Assembly (NCBI GenBank): GCA_036480335.1
Contig: JAZGGH010000139.1
Span: 1 to 64,000, forward strand
Source: JAZGER01 sp036480335
Lineage (GTDB): Bacteria > Pseudomonadota > Gammaproteobacteria > DSM-19610
DNA length: 64,000 bases
Direction: 5' to 3'
Shown here: piece by piece, positions 16,375-26,109 of the stretch
Position numbering within the stretch: the stretch's first letter is position 1
Layout: each line of letters starts with the position of its first letter
Translations under genes and position numbers: made by a program
Notes under the pieces: generated by a model
The model's database searches: none
Seen by the model: the letters and a program-made list of their open reading frames with translations, nothing else
What the model was told of the DNA's origin: nothing

Positions 16375-18042
16375 ATGGCATTAATTCAAGCAGAGTCAGT
16401 AGAAGGATTTCAGCGATTACCTGTATTAAGGCAGGTTGGACTGATGATGGGGCTGGCTGCAAGTGTGGCTTTAGGCGTATCCGTTATTCTCTGGGCGCAG
16501 ACCCCACCTTATACTCTTTTATATGGTAATTTGTCTGGAAAAGATGCCAGCGATGTGCTTGAGTCACTGCAGAAAAGCGGTATTGACTATAAAATTGAAT
16601 CGGGTTCCGGAGCAATTCTGGTGCCGAACAGTAGTCTGCATCAGGCCAGAATGGAATTGGCCAGGGATGGATTGCCTGAAGGCAATTCGATGGGTTTTGA
16701 AATATTAGAAAAAGAGCAGGGATTCGGTACCAGCCAGTTTATCGAAAAAGCTCGTTATCAAAGGGCGATGGAAGGAGAAATAGCCAATACCATTACCAGT
16801 ATGAAGAATGTTGAGTATACAAGAGTGCATTTGGCAATTCCGAAACGGTCGGTTTTTCTCCGGGATAAAAGTCACCCGACAGCATCGGTGATGATCAAGT
16901 TGCGTTCAGGTCGTGTCTTGTCGGAAGAACAGGTTGCGGCAGTCATGCATCTGGTTTCATCGAGTGTTCCATATCTTGAGCCGGAGAATATTACCGTTGT
17001 AGACCAGAGCGGTAACTTATTGAACAATGGTTTTGACAAGAACAGTATGGGTAATACTTCCAGCCAATTTTCCTATAATCGTAAACTTGAAGACACATAT
17101 TCAAAACGCATCAGGACTTTGCTGGAACCGATGGTGGGTGCAGGCAAAGTAAGAGCAAGTATATCTGCCGAGCTGGATTTTACGGAAACTGAAAAAACAG
17201 AAGAAAGTTATAATCCTGATTTGCCAGCGCTGCGTAGCGAACAATTAAGTGAAAATCAAACTCAAGATGGTAATGGTCAGGGGGGTATACCGGGTGCTCT
17301 GACAAATCAACCGCCAGAAGACGGACAGTTACAGCAAGGTAATCAGAATGGTAAACCTGGCCAGACTGGATCAGAAAAGAACAGTAGTCGCCGTACTGTC
17401 AGAAACTATGAGCTGGATAAAACGATCAGCCATACCAAACTTGCTTCAGGCGCTATACGTCGTCTTTCGATTGCGGTAGTACTTGATAACAAGATAATAC
17501 CTGATCCTGAAGGCGCGTCTGATTCGCAGCCATGGAGTCAGGAAGAAATCAGCCAGTTCACTGCATTGATTAAAGAATCAGTCGGTTTCAACGAAGCGCG
17601 TGGTGACTCTGTGAATGTTATCAATGCTGCATTTATTCAGCCAGTAGTGGCAGCGGATATTCCTGAAGAATCATTGATGGATAAACCGTGGATATGGGAT
17701 GTGGCTAAACAATTGGCTGGAGTATTGGGTCTTGTGTTACTGATTTTTGGTGTGCTTAAACCAACCTTGAAATCATTGGCTGTTCAGCAGGTTGCTGTTA
17801 ACCCAGATGGCAGTATTGCGCTTTCCGGTGGAGGAACCGCATCTGCAGGAGAAAATACGAAGCTTGAAAATGATCAGCTCAGTTTAAGCGATCAATCAAA
17901 AACAGGATCTGCTGACCAGCCTTTGCTTGCAGGTAGTGGTGATGATTTCAATGTCAGTCTTGAAGCAGTACAAAACACCGTTAAGGAAGATCCAAAACGG
18001 GCCGCGCAATTAATCAAAAACTGGATTTCTGAAGATGAGTGA
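16375..18042 (+). CDS. fliF: Flagellar MS-ring protein FliF
   Basis: A 555-residue inner-membrane protein with two transmembrane segments (about residues 22-42, VGLMMGLAASVALGVSVILW, and about 440-460). Between them is a large periplasmic ring-building region (TPPYTLLYGNL onwards) containing a Gly/Gln/Asn-rich loop near residues 300-335. The cytoplasmic C-terminus (KEDPKRAAQLIKNWISED) is the FliG-binding tail. It is the first assembled part of the basal body. Its end overlaps fliG by 8 bases. Confidence 0.96.
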   Translation: MALIQAESVEGFQRLPVLRQVGLMMGLAASVALGVSVILWAQTPPYTLLYGNLSGKDASDVLESLQKSGIDYKIESGSGAILVPNSSLHQARMELARDGLPEGNSMGFEILEKEQGFGTSQFIEKARYQRAMEGEIANTITSMKNVEYTRVHLAIPKRSVFLRDKSHPTASVMIKLRSGRVLSEEQVAAVMHLVSSSVPYLEPENITVVDQSGNLLNNGFDKNSMGNTSSQFSYNRKLEDTYSKRIRTLLEPMVGAGKVRASISAELDFTETEKTEESYNPDLPALRSEQLSENQTQDGNGQGGIPGALTNQPPEDGQLQQGNQNGKPGQTGSEKNSSRRTVRNYELDKTISHTKLASGAIRRLSIAVVLDNKIIPDPEGASDSQPWSQEEISQFTALIKESVGFNEARGDSVNVINAAFIQPVVAADIPEESLMDKPWIWDVAKQLAGVLGLVLLIFGVLKPTLKSLAVQQVAVNPDGSIALSGGGTASAGENTKLENDQLSLSDQSKTGSADQPLLAGSGDDFNVSLEAVQNTVKEDPKRAAQLIKNWISEDE

Positions 18043-19042
18043 AGCATCAAATCTTTCCGGAACTGACCGGGCTGCTGTTCTCTTGCTGGCACTTGGCGAG
18101 AACAATGCAGCTGATGTTCTACGAAACATGGGTCCAAAGGAAGTACAGAGAATCGGCTCTGCTATGGCAGTCATGTCTAATGTTGGGCGAGGCCAGGTCA
18201 AGGAAGTGCTGGATGAATTTAATAAGGCTGTTGGCAACCAGACATCAATTGGTGTGGGCGCTGAAGATTATATACGCAAGGCAATGATAGACGCGCTTGG
18301 TGAAGACAAGGCCAAGGGACTGATGGACAGAATCATGTTGGGTGGTAGCGGTAAAGGTCTTGAGGCGATTAAATGGATGGATGCACGCTCTCTGGCAGAA
18401 ATGATCAAGGTTGAACATCCCCAGATACAGGCGATTGTTTTATCTTATCTTGACAGCGATCATGCTGCTGCGGTGGTGTCGGCATTACCAGCTAATACCC
18501 GTCATGATGTATTAATGCGTGTTGCAGCGATTGACGGGATACAACCTGCTGCTTTGCAGGAGCTGGATGATATTCTCGAAAAGCAGTTCAATGGTAGTCA
18601 GAGTATGCAGGCATCTACAGTTGGTGGTGTTAAAACGGCAGCAGAAATAATGAATTTTGTAGATGGTTCACTTGAGACTGAAATCATGGAACAGATCACT
18701 GCTGCTGATGAGGATCTGGGGCAGGAAATTGCTGACCTGATGTTTGTTTTTGAAAACCTCAGGGATGTGGACGATCGGGGTATACAGACATTGTTGCGTG
18801 ATGTCAGTTCAGATGTATTGATTCTGGCATTGAAAGGTGCCGATACTGAAATGCAGGAAAAAATATTCAGTAATATGTCTTCTCGTGCTGCTGAAATGAT
18901 GCGTGATGATCTTGAAAGCAAGGGACCTGTCAAACTGAGTGATGTCGAAGGTGCGCAAAAAGAAGTACTGACCATTGCGCGTCGTCTGGCAGACGCTGGC
19001 ACTATAGCTCTGGGCGGCAAGGGAGCAGATCAGTTTGTCTAG
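18035..19042 (+). CDS. fliG: Flagellar motor switch protein FliG
   Basis: A 335-residue protein of usual length. The N-terminal domain (TDRAAVLLLALGENNAADVL) binds FliF. The middle domain ends with the EHPQ motif (KVEHPQIQAIVLSYL), which binds FliM. The C-terminal domain has the charged torque helix FENLRDVDDRGIQTLLRDV. It forms the rotor ring against which MotCD act. The gene overlaps fliF and fliH by 8 bases each. Confidence 0.97.
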   Translation: MSEASNLSGTDRAAVLLLALGENNAADVLRNMGPKEVQRIGSAMAVMSNVGRGQVKEVLDEFNKAVGNQTSIGVGAEDYIRKAMIDALGEDKAKGLMDRIMLGGSGKGLEAIKWMDARSLAEMIKVEHPQIQAIVLSYLDSDHAAAVVSALPANTRHDVLMRVAAIDGIQPAALQELDDILEKQFNGSQSMQASTVGGVKTAAEIMNFVDGSLETEIMEQITAADEDLGQEIADLMFVFENLRDVDDRGIQTLLRDVSSDVLILALKGADTEMQEKIFSNMSSRAAEMMRDDLESKGPVKLSDVEGAQKEVLTIARRLADAGTIALGGKGADQFV

Positions 19043-19682
19043 GGTAATACCGAGTGAAGAATTACAGGGCTGTGAATCCTGGCAATTGCCTGAAATGGGT
19101 ATGCCAATCTCTGCATCGAGCATTCCTGAATCTAAGCCTGATCAGCAATTATTAACCGCTGGTGAACTGGAAGATTTACAGGAAGAAGCACGCCAGGAAG
19201 GATATATACAAGGGCTCGAAGAAGGACGTTCTGCTGGACTCAGGGAAATGCAGGAACGGGCTGAGCAATTGCAAGGCTTGATAAAGGTTTTAGACAAACC
19301 GTTTGAGCAACTGGATGAAACAGTTGAGACACAACTCGTACAGTTAGCGATGATCGTGGCTCGTCAAATGGTTCGCAGGGAACTGAAAACAGATCGGCAG
19401 CAAGTGATTGCGGTGGTCAAAGAATCATTGCGAGCATTGCCGGTTGCGAGTCGGCATATCCAGCTGGTTCTGCACCCGGAAGATGCTAGCCTGGTACGTG
19501 AGGAATTATTGATGGAAGAAGAACAAAATATTCAGGTGATTGAAGATCCGGTGCAAACACGTGGTGGTTGTCAGGTGTTGACGAAAACCTCGCTGATTGA
19601 TGCAACAGTAGAATCAAGATTGAATGCAATTATTGCCAATGTGCTTGGTGGTGAACGTGCATCGGATCCAAACAATGAATGA
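19035..19682 (+). CDS. fliH: Flagellar export ATPase regulator FliH
   Basis: A 215-residue protein starting at TTG 19035, with AAGGGAG about 10 bases upstream in the end of fliG; the next in-frame ATG is at 19095. The middle is an extended helix with glycine-spaced repeats (ARQEGYIQGLEEGRSAG), typical of FliH, and the C-terminal globular part (MIVARQMVRRELKTD, then VEDPVQ-like and GGCQVLT) binds FliI. It tethers and inhibits the ATPase. Confidence 0.92.
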   Translation: MSRVIPSEELQGCESWQLPEMGMPISASSIPESKPDQQLLTAGELEDLQEEARQEGYIQGLEEGRSAGLREMQERAEQLQGLIKVLDKPFEQLDETVETQLVQLAMIVARQMVRRELKTDRQQVIAVVKESLRALPVASRHIQLVLHPEDASLVREELLMEEEQNIQVIEDPVQTRGGCQVLTKTSLIDATVESRLNAIIANVLGGERASDPNNE

Positions 19683-21036
19683 AAATGTCGATAGAAATAG
19701 TATCTGGAGTGAAAAGCTCGCACCTTATCTGGAGCGAGCGAATGAAACACTTCCCGTCGAAGTCGATGGTCGTTTAACGAGGATGGTTGGACTGACGCTC
19801 GAAGCCGTTGGCTGCAGAGCTGCGATTGGCGGACGTTGTATGGTCAGTTCGGTTTCCGGGCCGCCTGTTGAAGCAGAGGTGGTTGGTTTTCACGATGAAA
19901 AAATTTATCTAATGCCTGTGGCGGATTTACACGGCATTGGTCCGGGTGCCAGAGTGAAGCCAGTACACACGGTCTATAAGGTACCCGTTGGTGAACACCT
20001 GCTGGGTCGGGTGCTTGATGGTGCGGGTAAGCCTCTGGACGATAAAGGCCCGTTGCGAGCAAATCACCAGGTGCCGATTACTGGCAGGCCGATGAATCCA
20101 TTGTCGCGAGAGCCTATCTCCGAACCTCTAGATGTAGGCGTTGCTGCCATCAATGCTTTATTCAGTGTTGGGCGCGGACAACGTATGGGATTGTTTGCTG
20201 GCAGTGGCGTTGGTAAAAGTGTCTTGTTGGGTATGATGACGCGCTATACCAATGCAGATGTAATCGTCGTTGGCTTAATCGGTGAGCGCGGCAGGGAAGT
20301 CAAGGAATTCGTACAGAATATTCTTGGCGAGGAAGGCTTATCACGTTCTGTTGTAGTGGCAACACCGGCTGATACCCCACCGTTAATGCGTATGCATGGT
20401 GCGATGCTGGCCACCAGTGTTGCCGAATATTTTCGCGATCAGGGCAAACAGGTGTTGTTGTTGATGGATTCATTGACACGTTTCGCCCAGGCACAACGGG
20501 AAATCGCTCTGGCAGTAGGAGAACCACCGGCAACCAAGGGTTATCCACCATCTGTATTCGCAAAATTACCACAATTGGTTGAACGTGCTGGGACAGGAGG
20601 CAACCGGGGTGGTTCGATTACCGCTTTTTATACGGTGCTGGCGGAAGGCGATGATCAGAATGACCCCATTGCTGATGCAGCTCGCGCAATTTTAGATGGT
20701 CATCTGGTTTTGTCACGGGATCTTGCCAAAGCTGGGCATTTTCCTGCCATTGATGTGGAATCTTCCATTAGTCGAGTGATGCATGAAATTGTCACACCTG
20801 AGCATGAGAAAATGGCAAATCGCTTCCGCCAGATGTATTCAATCTACCAGCAGAATCGTGATCTTATCAGTGTTGGTGCCTATCAGAAGGGCAGTGATGG
20901 AGAAATTGATCAGGCGATTGAATGGTATCCCCGTTTGTGTCACTTTCTAAAACAGGAGATTGATCAGAAGTCTGACTGGAGCGGTAGTTTACAGGGTTTA
21001 TCTCAGCTGGTGGCCATGAATAGCGGTTCTGCATGA
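19675..21036 (+). CDS. fliI: Flagellum-specific export ATPase FliI
   Basis: I choose ATG 19675, overlapping fliH by 8 bases, giving 453 residues. Walker A is GSGVGKS at residues 176-182 and Walker B is in QVLLLMDSLTRFAQAQRE. The family signature PSVFAKLPQLVERAG is present. It is homologous to the F1-ATPase beta subunit and drives export of rod, hook and filament proteins with FliH and FliJ. A longer frame to 19624 lies inside fliH and has no ribosome-binding site. Confidence 0.97.
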   Translation: MNENVDRNSIWSEKLAPYLERANETLPVEVDGRLTRMVGLTLEAVGCRAAIGGRCMVSSVSGPPVEAEVVGFHDEKIYLMPVADLHGIGPGARVKPVHTVYKVPVGEHLLGRVLDGAGKPLDDKGPLRANHQVPITGRPMNPLSREPISEPLDVGVAAINALFSVGRGQRMGLFAGSGVGKSVLLGMMTRYTNADVIVVGLIGERGREVKEFVQNILGEEGLSRSVVVATPADTPPLMRMHGAMLATSVAEYFRDQGKQVLLLMDSLTRFAQAQREIALAVGEPPATKGYPPSVFAKLPQLVERAGTGGNRGGSITAFYTVLAEGDDQNDPIADAARAILDGHLVLSRDLAKAGHFPAIDVESSISRVMHEIVTPEHEKMANRFRQMYSIYQQNRDLISVGAYQKGSDGEIDQAIEWYPRLCHFLKQEIDQKSDWSGSLQGLSQLVAMNSGSA

Positions 21037-21485
21037 AACGTTCCGAACGCATGCATGTGGTGCAATCCGTTGCCGCAGCACGCGAAAAAGTAGCCGCACA
21101 GCAACTTGGAAAGACACGCCAGATTTTGAACCAGCAACTTGTGCGTCTTGAGGAGTTATCGAACTATCGGCAACAGTATGTTCAACAGTTTGCAGACACA
21201 GGTAGCAGGGGTATCAGTGCACGCTCTTTACAGGACTACAGGGTATTTGTTGATCGTTTGAATACGGCCATCAGGCAGCAGGATCAAGTTGTTGAGCAGG
21301 CTCGAGTACACTTATCAACCGTATATGACCAATGGATGCAGACACATTCACATACGTTGGCTATTGGAAAACTGATTGGTCGCTTCAGGGACGATGAGAA
21401 AATTCAGGAGAACAGGCTGGAACAAAAACTCATGGATGAATTTGTGGCCATTCAAAAAGGACGAAATTCCGGTATGGTGTCGTAA
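21033..21485 (+). CDS. fliJ: Flagellar export chaperone FliJ
   Basis: A 150-residue protein predicted to be almost wholly coiled coil, rich in Gln, Glu and Arg, as is usual for FliJ, with the N-terminal ARE..AAQQLG-type heptads and a long second helix. Its ATG overlaps the fliI stop (ATGA). FliJ connects the ATPase ring to FlhA. Sequence identity in this family is low, so the call relies on length, coiled coil and position after fliI. Confidence 0.88.
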   Translation: MKRSERMHVVQSVAAAREKVAAQQLGKTRQILNQQLVRLEELSNYRQQYVQQFADTGSRGISARSLQDYRVFVDRLNTAIRQQDQVVEQARVHLSTVYDQWMQTHSHTLAIGKLIGRFRDDEKIQENRLEQKLMDEFVAIQKGRNSGMVS

Positions 21486-21488
21486 AAC

Positions 21489-21504
21489 AGGCATGGAATC
21501 TGCA
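21489..21504 (+). promoter_or_regulatory. Likely sigma-54 promoter before fliK
   Basis: AGGCATGGAATCTGCA has GG (21490-21491) and GC (21502-21503) 10 bases apart; GGCA is kept, and CTGCA stands in for TTGCA. It lies 40 bp before fliK in the only gap between fleS and the GGDEF-EAL gene wide enough for a promoter. Confidence 0.5.
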
Positions 21505-21543
21505 ATGTTGGAGTAAACCAGAAAGGAATTCCAGCGAAGCATC

Positions 21544-23079
21544 ATGACTGAACCAACATTATTACTGCAATCCGGCTTGTTAAGTGCAACAACTGCGGGT
21601 GCAACTATTGAAAAGTTGCCTGTAGATCAATTACCTGGACAAACAGAAATTGATTTTCAGCAAGTGTATGCGCAATATGAAACCCTGTCTGCCGGTGCTA
21701 CTCAGCCAGGCGGTGCGCCAATATTCAACGGCAACCCTTTGCCGGTCTTGCGGAATGATTTTTCCGCAGTCCAAACCAAACCAGTCAATATGGATGCAAA
21801 TAGTCTGGCTACGAAGGGTTTATTGCCTCAGCAGCCAACAACACCTTCAGTAGTGCTCACACCAGTACACAGGCCACCCGTCATACAGGAAGGTGCAGAA
21901 TCAATAGAAACGACCACGTTGCCCTCAGCACATGTTGACTCTCAGGCTGAGGCTGCTAGCGTACAATCTACGATAGAAACTTTAAATGAATCGCAAATAA
22001 GTACAGATCAACAACCAGTGAACGAGGCTGGCGCTTCTCTGTCTTTGACGGATCAGACCACGGGTGAAAAATTTGCCAGGGTGGCAGATAGCTCTGAACA
22101 AGCCATTCCTGCTGATACGACAGCGCAGCCGAGAAATGCTACAGTAATCGTACCAGCAGAGTTTGTTCGTCAGGAATATATTAACAGTAACAACAATCAT
22201 GCAGAACAGCTTGAAGAGAGTAGCCCTGCGGTCATTCTAGAGACGAGTATCCCGCAGCTAACCTTATCATCTCAACAGTTACAGGCTAAGCAAGTGCCTT
22301 TGGCCTATTATTCGAGTTTGCAATCGTCCGATTCGTTTGAGACAGCTTCAAAAGTAATGCGCGGCGCTGATGAAATTCCCGATGCAGAGGAAATTCTGGC
22401 TACATCGGATGATGAAGCTGATACTTTGCCTGTTTACAACGCAAACACAACCGTTCGCAATTCAGGCAAAGAGGAAACCGGCCTGGCAATAAAGCAGATG
22501 TTGCCAACCTCTGAAGACGGACAGTCAGCGGGAAAGTCTAACGAATATATGATTGATGACAAGTTTTCCCCGCCATCATCAGCAGCAAGTAGTCTTCAAT
22601 CGATGCGCCTTCAACCCTCTTCGATGGTAGCACCCAATCTGAAAATGGACCTTCCTGTACAGGATCAGGGCTGGAGTGAGCAGTTTTCTGAACAGATAAA
22701 ATGGATGACAGGCCAGAAATTTCAATCGGTAGAAATTCGACTCAATCCTGCTCATCTCGGCGCCATGGAAGTAAAAATTCAGATGCAGAATGATCAGACA
22801 AATATCCAGATAACGGCATTACATGCAACGGTTCGAGATGCGCTAGAACAAGCGATGCCGAGATTACGTGAAATGTTTGATGCGAGTGGCCTGCAGCTTG
22901 GGGATGTCGATATTGCTGACCAGTCACCTGCAGGTGAGGGACGTGACCAGAAAAGGTCTGATAAACAACAGCCATATCTACAACCCCACAAACAAGAGAT
23001 AGAGCAACTAGAAAGTGACACTGTAGTGACTGCTTTACCTTCTCCATTGGAAATGCGTGTTTTGGATCTGTTTGCCTGA
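21544..23079 (+). CDS. fliK: Flagellar hook-length control protein FliK
   Basis: A 511-residue protein with a long low-complexity, Gln/Ser/Thr/Pro-rich N-terminal part of about 370 residues. The conserved C-terminal FliK domain follows (EQIKWMTGQKFQSVEIRLN, then PAHLGAMEVKIQ and DALEQAMPRLREMFDASG). FliK is exported as a molecular ruler and tells FlhB to switch from hook to filament substrates. It sits where fliK lies in related polar-flagellum loci. The C-terminal tail is acidic and Gln-rich. Confidence 0.93.
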   Translation: MTEPTLLLQSGLLSATTAGATIEKLPVDQLPGQTEIDFQQVYAQYETLSAGATQPGGAPIFNGNPLPVLRNDFSAVQTKPVNMDANSLATKGLLPQQPTTPSVVLTPVHRPPVIQEGAESIETTTLPSAHVDSQAEAASVQSTIETLNESQISTDQQPVNEAGASLSLTDQTTGEKFARVADSSEQAIPADTTAQPRNATVIVPAEFVRQEYINSNNNHAEQLEESSPAVILETSIPQLTLSSQQLQAKQVPLAYYSSLQSSDSFETASKVMRGADEIPDAEEILATSDDEADTLPVYNANTTVRNSGKEETGLAIKQMLPTSEDGQSAGKSNEYMIDDKFSPPSSAASSLQSMRLQPSSMVAPNLKMDLPVQDQGWSEQFSEQIKWMTGQKFQSVEIRLNPAHLGAMEVKIQMQNDQTNIQITALHATVRDALEQAMPRLREMFDASGLQLGDVDIADQSPAGEGRDQKRSDKQQPYLQPHKQEIEQLESDTVVTALPSPLEMRVLDLFA

Positions 23080-23155
23080 TTGAGCGGAAATATTTGGAAT
23101 CAGTACTGTAACTATGCTAACGTCCATACATAAATAACTGATTGGAAATTTACTC

Positions 23156-25396
23156 ATGCCACTGAAGGCAAAGTCTGGTGAAGGAGATGGCAAACTATCG
23201 CCGGTAGCTAGCCATAGTTTTCTGGAGTGTGAGTATTCGCCCAATTCCAGTAAAGAATATAATTATATTTTCCAGATTAGTGAAGAAGACCGGCAATTGC
23301 TGGAAAAACATCAGGCAAGTCTGGTGTATGGTTCTGCTGGATTTGCAGAATCAATTTATCAATACCTGTTCGATAATCCGGATATTGCCGGAGCCCTGTT
23401 TGAATATGAACGACAGGGGGGCAATATCAGTAACTTTGTGAAAAACCTGCTGGAGCATCTGTTTATGCAGCTTCAGGGGAAAACAGGTCAGGGGGACATG
23501 GATTGTAATATACAACTTGCGCAAAGCCTGCAATCAGTTGGTATGATCCCCTCCTGGCTGCTGGGCTGTTACCGATTGTACCTTGATCATCTAAGCCGAC
23601 TTGTTGCAAATAATACGATGATCACTGCAGATGAAAAATCCTGGTTGTCTTCCTGTCTTATTAAACTTGTTATGCGGGATTATAGTGCCATCAGTGATAT
23701 TTTCTGGTGTAGCGCTATTTCAGAATATGCAACGCATAATAGCCAGATCAGTCAACGGCTTCAACATCTGGATGCCATGATGGAGGCAGTATCACAGGAA
23801 TTTTGGGTTGTTGATATCGAATCAGGTGACATCTGTTGTTCGAGTCCCTGGATCAGTGAAATATGTCAGAGAGATCGACAGACTATTCCATTACTGCATC
23901 TGTTATCCGAAAACGATCAGATAAAAATATCCTCAGCCTGGAATGAGACACTTGGCGGAGTTCAGCTGCAGGCAAGCATTACGCTGAATCTTGATGCTCA
24001 AAGCTATCCTGCGCGATTGACTTTTTACCCAGTTACTGGAAAAAGTAATTCTGTTTCGCAGGTTTATTGTGTGTTGGAGAAAAGCAGTACTGGCAGGAAT
24101 AATCCCGTTGTCTCACCCGCATTCTTTCCGCGTGATCCGGTAACTAGCATGATTGGCCGACTTGAGTGGTATGCCAGTCTGGAGGATACACTCACCCAAT
24201 GCGAAACCAGCGAAAAGAGTTTCGGAATTATAAAACTGGATCTCCAGGATTTTAAACGCCATATCAAGGTACTAGGCCAGAAGGGGGGCAATGAACTGTT
24301 GCGTCAGGTTGCTATCAGATTGCTCACGGTGCCGGGTGCAGGAAATAAAACAGGAAGGCTCGACGGTGATGAATTTGGGCTTATTGTAACAACGGATGTA
24401 GATGTGGCGGATGCTGTTGCTAAATTGTCTGCAAAAATAGCTCTGGCTTTGACGCATGTCTTCGTGATTGATGATAAGGAAGTTGCATTAACTGCCGCAT
24501 TTGGATTTGCAATTTTTCCCCTACACGGTAAAGACAGTGAGTCATTGTCAAATCATGCTGATGAAGTGCTGGTACGTCAGAAATTATGCTATTCAGTTTA
24601 TACCCTCGAAAAGTCTGAAAATACCGCCAATCTATACCTGGCGAATAATTTGTCCAAAGCTCTAAAAAGAAATGAATTCATTCTGCATTATCAACCACGG
24701 GTTGATGCGACTACAAATGCAATAACCTGCGCAGATGCTTTGTTGAGGTGGCATCATCCTGATCTGGGTTTAATATCTCCTGGGGTCTTCATTCCTGTTA
24801 TGGAGCGGTTGGGGTTGATGGAGGAGGTAACGCATTGGGTTATGCAAACGGCATGCCAGCAAAGTGATTTATGGGCCAGCTCCGGGCAGGATATTCCTGT
24901 TTCTGTCAATCTTTCCAATGGATTATTCCAGTCGAATTCTCTCGCCGAGAATATACAGCTGATGCATAGTGGAAAGGATGAAAGGAGGAAGCTGGAAATA
25001 GAAATAAGCGAGTCTTTCTGGGCAGTCGATTTTAATCAGAGTGTTAACCTGTTGTCAGATTTAAACGCAATGGGCGTTGATATTACGATTGATAATTTTG
25101 GTGCGGGTATGTCTTCTTTATCCTGCCTGAAACAATTGCCGGTATCTGCATTCAAGATTGACCGGTCGCTGTTGCAGAACCTTACCCGAAAAAAAGAAGA
25201 CCAGGCGTTAGTACGCTCTATTATTGAACTTGCTCATAATTTTAATTGCCGTGTTATTGCTCAGGGTGTTGAAGAAAAAACGGTTTATGATCAATTGAAA
25301 GAAATGGGTTGTGACCAGATACAGGGTTATCTGATTAGCAGGCCGATGACTAGCGAAACATTTACAAGCTGGATTGTTTCAAACAGTTTTCATTAG
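23156..25396 (+). CDS. Globin-PAS-GGDEF-EAL protein with degenerate signature motifs
   Basis: 746 residues, no membrane segments. An N-terminal globin-sensor-like helical domain (about 40-185) is followed by a PAS-like region (about 205-310), GGDEF (about 325-485) and EAL (about 495-740). The GGDEF motif reads DGDEF (403-407), and the usual Asp and Asn of the nucleotide site are Gln364 and Ile370. In EAL, the signature reads DAL (527-529), DDFG is DNFG (646-649), and AEGVE is AQGVE (702-706). The globin's proximal His, in H..IGLPP.W, aligns with Leu125 in L-Q-S-V-G-M-I-P-S-W. I infer a non-catalytic cyclic-di-GMP receptor, probably tied to flagellar function because it lies between fliK and fliL. 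Confidence 0.85.
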   Translation: MPLKAKSGEGDGKLSPVASHSFLECEYSPNSSKEYNYIFQISEEDRQLLEKHQASLVYGSAGFAESIYQYLFDNPDIAGALFEYERQGGNISNFVKNLLEHLFMQLQGKTGQGDMDCNIQLAQSLQSVGMIPSWLLGCYRLYLDHLSRLVANNTMITADEKSWLSSCLIKLVMRDYSAISDIFWCSAISEYATHNSQISQRLQHLDAMMEAVSQEFWVVDIESGDICCSSPWISEICQRDRQTIPLLHLLSENDQIKISSAWNETLGGVQLQASITLNLDAQSYPARLTFYPVTGKSNSVSQVYCVLEKSSTGRNNPVVSPAFFPRDPVTSMIGRLEWYASLEDTLTQCETSEKSFGIIKLDLQDFKRHIKVLGQKGGNELLRQVAIRLLTVPGAGNKTGRLDGDEFGLIVTTDVDVADAVAKLSAKIALALTHVFVIDDKEVALTAAFGFAIFPLHGKDSESLSNHADEVLVRQKLCYSVYTLEKSENTANLYLANNLSKALKRNEFILHYQPRVDATTNAITCADALLRWHHPDLGLISPGVFIPVMERLGLMEEVTHWVMQTACQQSDLWASSGQDIPVSVNLSNGLFQSNSLAENIQLMHSGKDERRKLEIEISESFWAVDFNQSVNLLSDLNAMGVDITIDNFGAGMSSLSCLKQLPVSAFKIDRSLLQNLTRKKEDQALVRSIIELAHNFNCRVIAQGVEEKTVYDQLKEMGCDQIQGYLISRPMTSETFTSWIVSNSFH

Positions 25397-25536
25397 CGCC
25401 AAATAAAAAACGGATTATGACCTGTCAATAACCAGGTTGATGGTGGTTTGCCTAAAAAACGTCATAAATTTGTCGACCGATAGATTTATGGTTTTTAAGT
25501 TATTGTTTTTATTCAATATTTTTCTTTATTTTCTCG

Positions 25537-25552
25537 TGGCATATGTTTTGCT
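25537..25552 (+). promoter_or_regulatory. Sigma-54 promoter of the fliL operon
   Basis: TGGCATATGTTTTGCT is a near-perfect RpoN site: GG (25538-25539), 10 bases, GC (25550-25551). It lies about 33 bp before the fliL ATG. The ATG inside it (25543) cannot be the fliL start. Confidence 0.85.
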
Positions 25553-25584
25553 TAGTCATATATAGATTGACTGAGGATAGCTAT

Positions 25585-26100
25585 ATGGCAAAGAAAGACG
25601 AAGACCTTGATCTGGATACTGAAGGTGGCGAAAAGCCTAAATCGAAAAAACTGCTCATCATTGGGCTTGTTGTAGTAATGATGGGGATTTCGGGGGCGGG
25701 TGCCTGGTTTTTTGCACAGATATCAGCAGAAAAAAATGTCGCCGCTCTTGATACTGAAGAGGCCGTAGAGGAAGAGAAAAAACCACTGAACTATGTTCCG
25801 TTAAGCCCCCCCTTTGTTGTCAATTTTGATGAAACAGAAGATATTTCTTATTTGCAGGTTACTTTGCAAGTAGCTACGCGTGACCCCGATCTTGTTCCTT
25901 TGATTAAAGAACATAGCCCGGCATTACGCAACAGTCTGGTTATGTTATTAAGCAGTCAGGATCCCGCCACGCTGAATGATCGAAAGGGCAAGGACAAATT
26001 ACGCAGCGATACCCTGGAGGAAGTTCAAAGAGTGATGGAATCTGAAACTGGAAAACCGGTGATAGACAATATTTACTTTACCAGTTTTGTTATGCAGTAA
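25585..26100 (+). CDS. fliL: Flagellar basal body-associated protein FliL
   Basis: The start is ATG 25585, with GAGGAT 6 bases upstream; 171 residues. An acidic cytoplasmic N-terminus is followed by one transmembrane helix (about 28-48, LLIIGLVVVMMGISGAGAWF), then a periplasmic stomatin-like domain (YVPLSPPFVVNFDETEDISY). FliL rings surround the stator units and stabilise torque. It is the first gene of fliLMNOPQR-flhBA, behind a sigma-54 promoter. Confidence 0.93.
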   Translation: MAKKDEDLDLDTEGGEKPKSKKLLIIGLVVVMMGISGAGAWFFAQISAEKNVAALDTEEAVEEEKKPLNYVPLSPPFVVNFDETEDISYLQVTLQVATRDPDLVPLIKEHSPALRNSLVMLLSSQDPATLNDRKGKDKLRSDTLEEVQRVMESETGKPVIDNIYFTSFVMQ

Positions 26101-26109
26101 CGGTGATCC

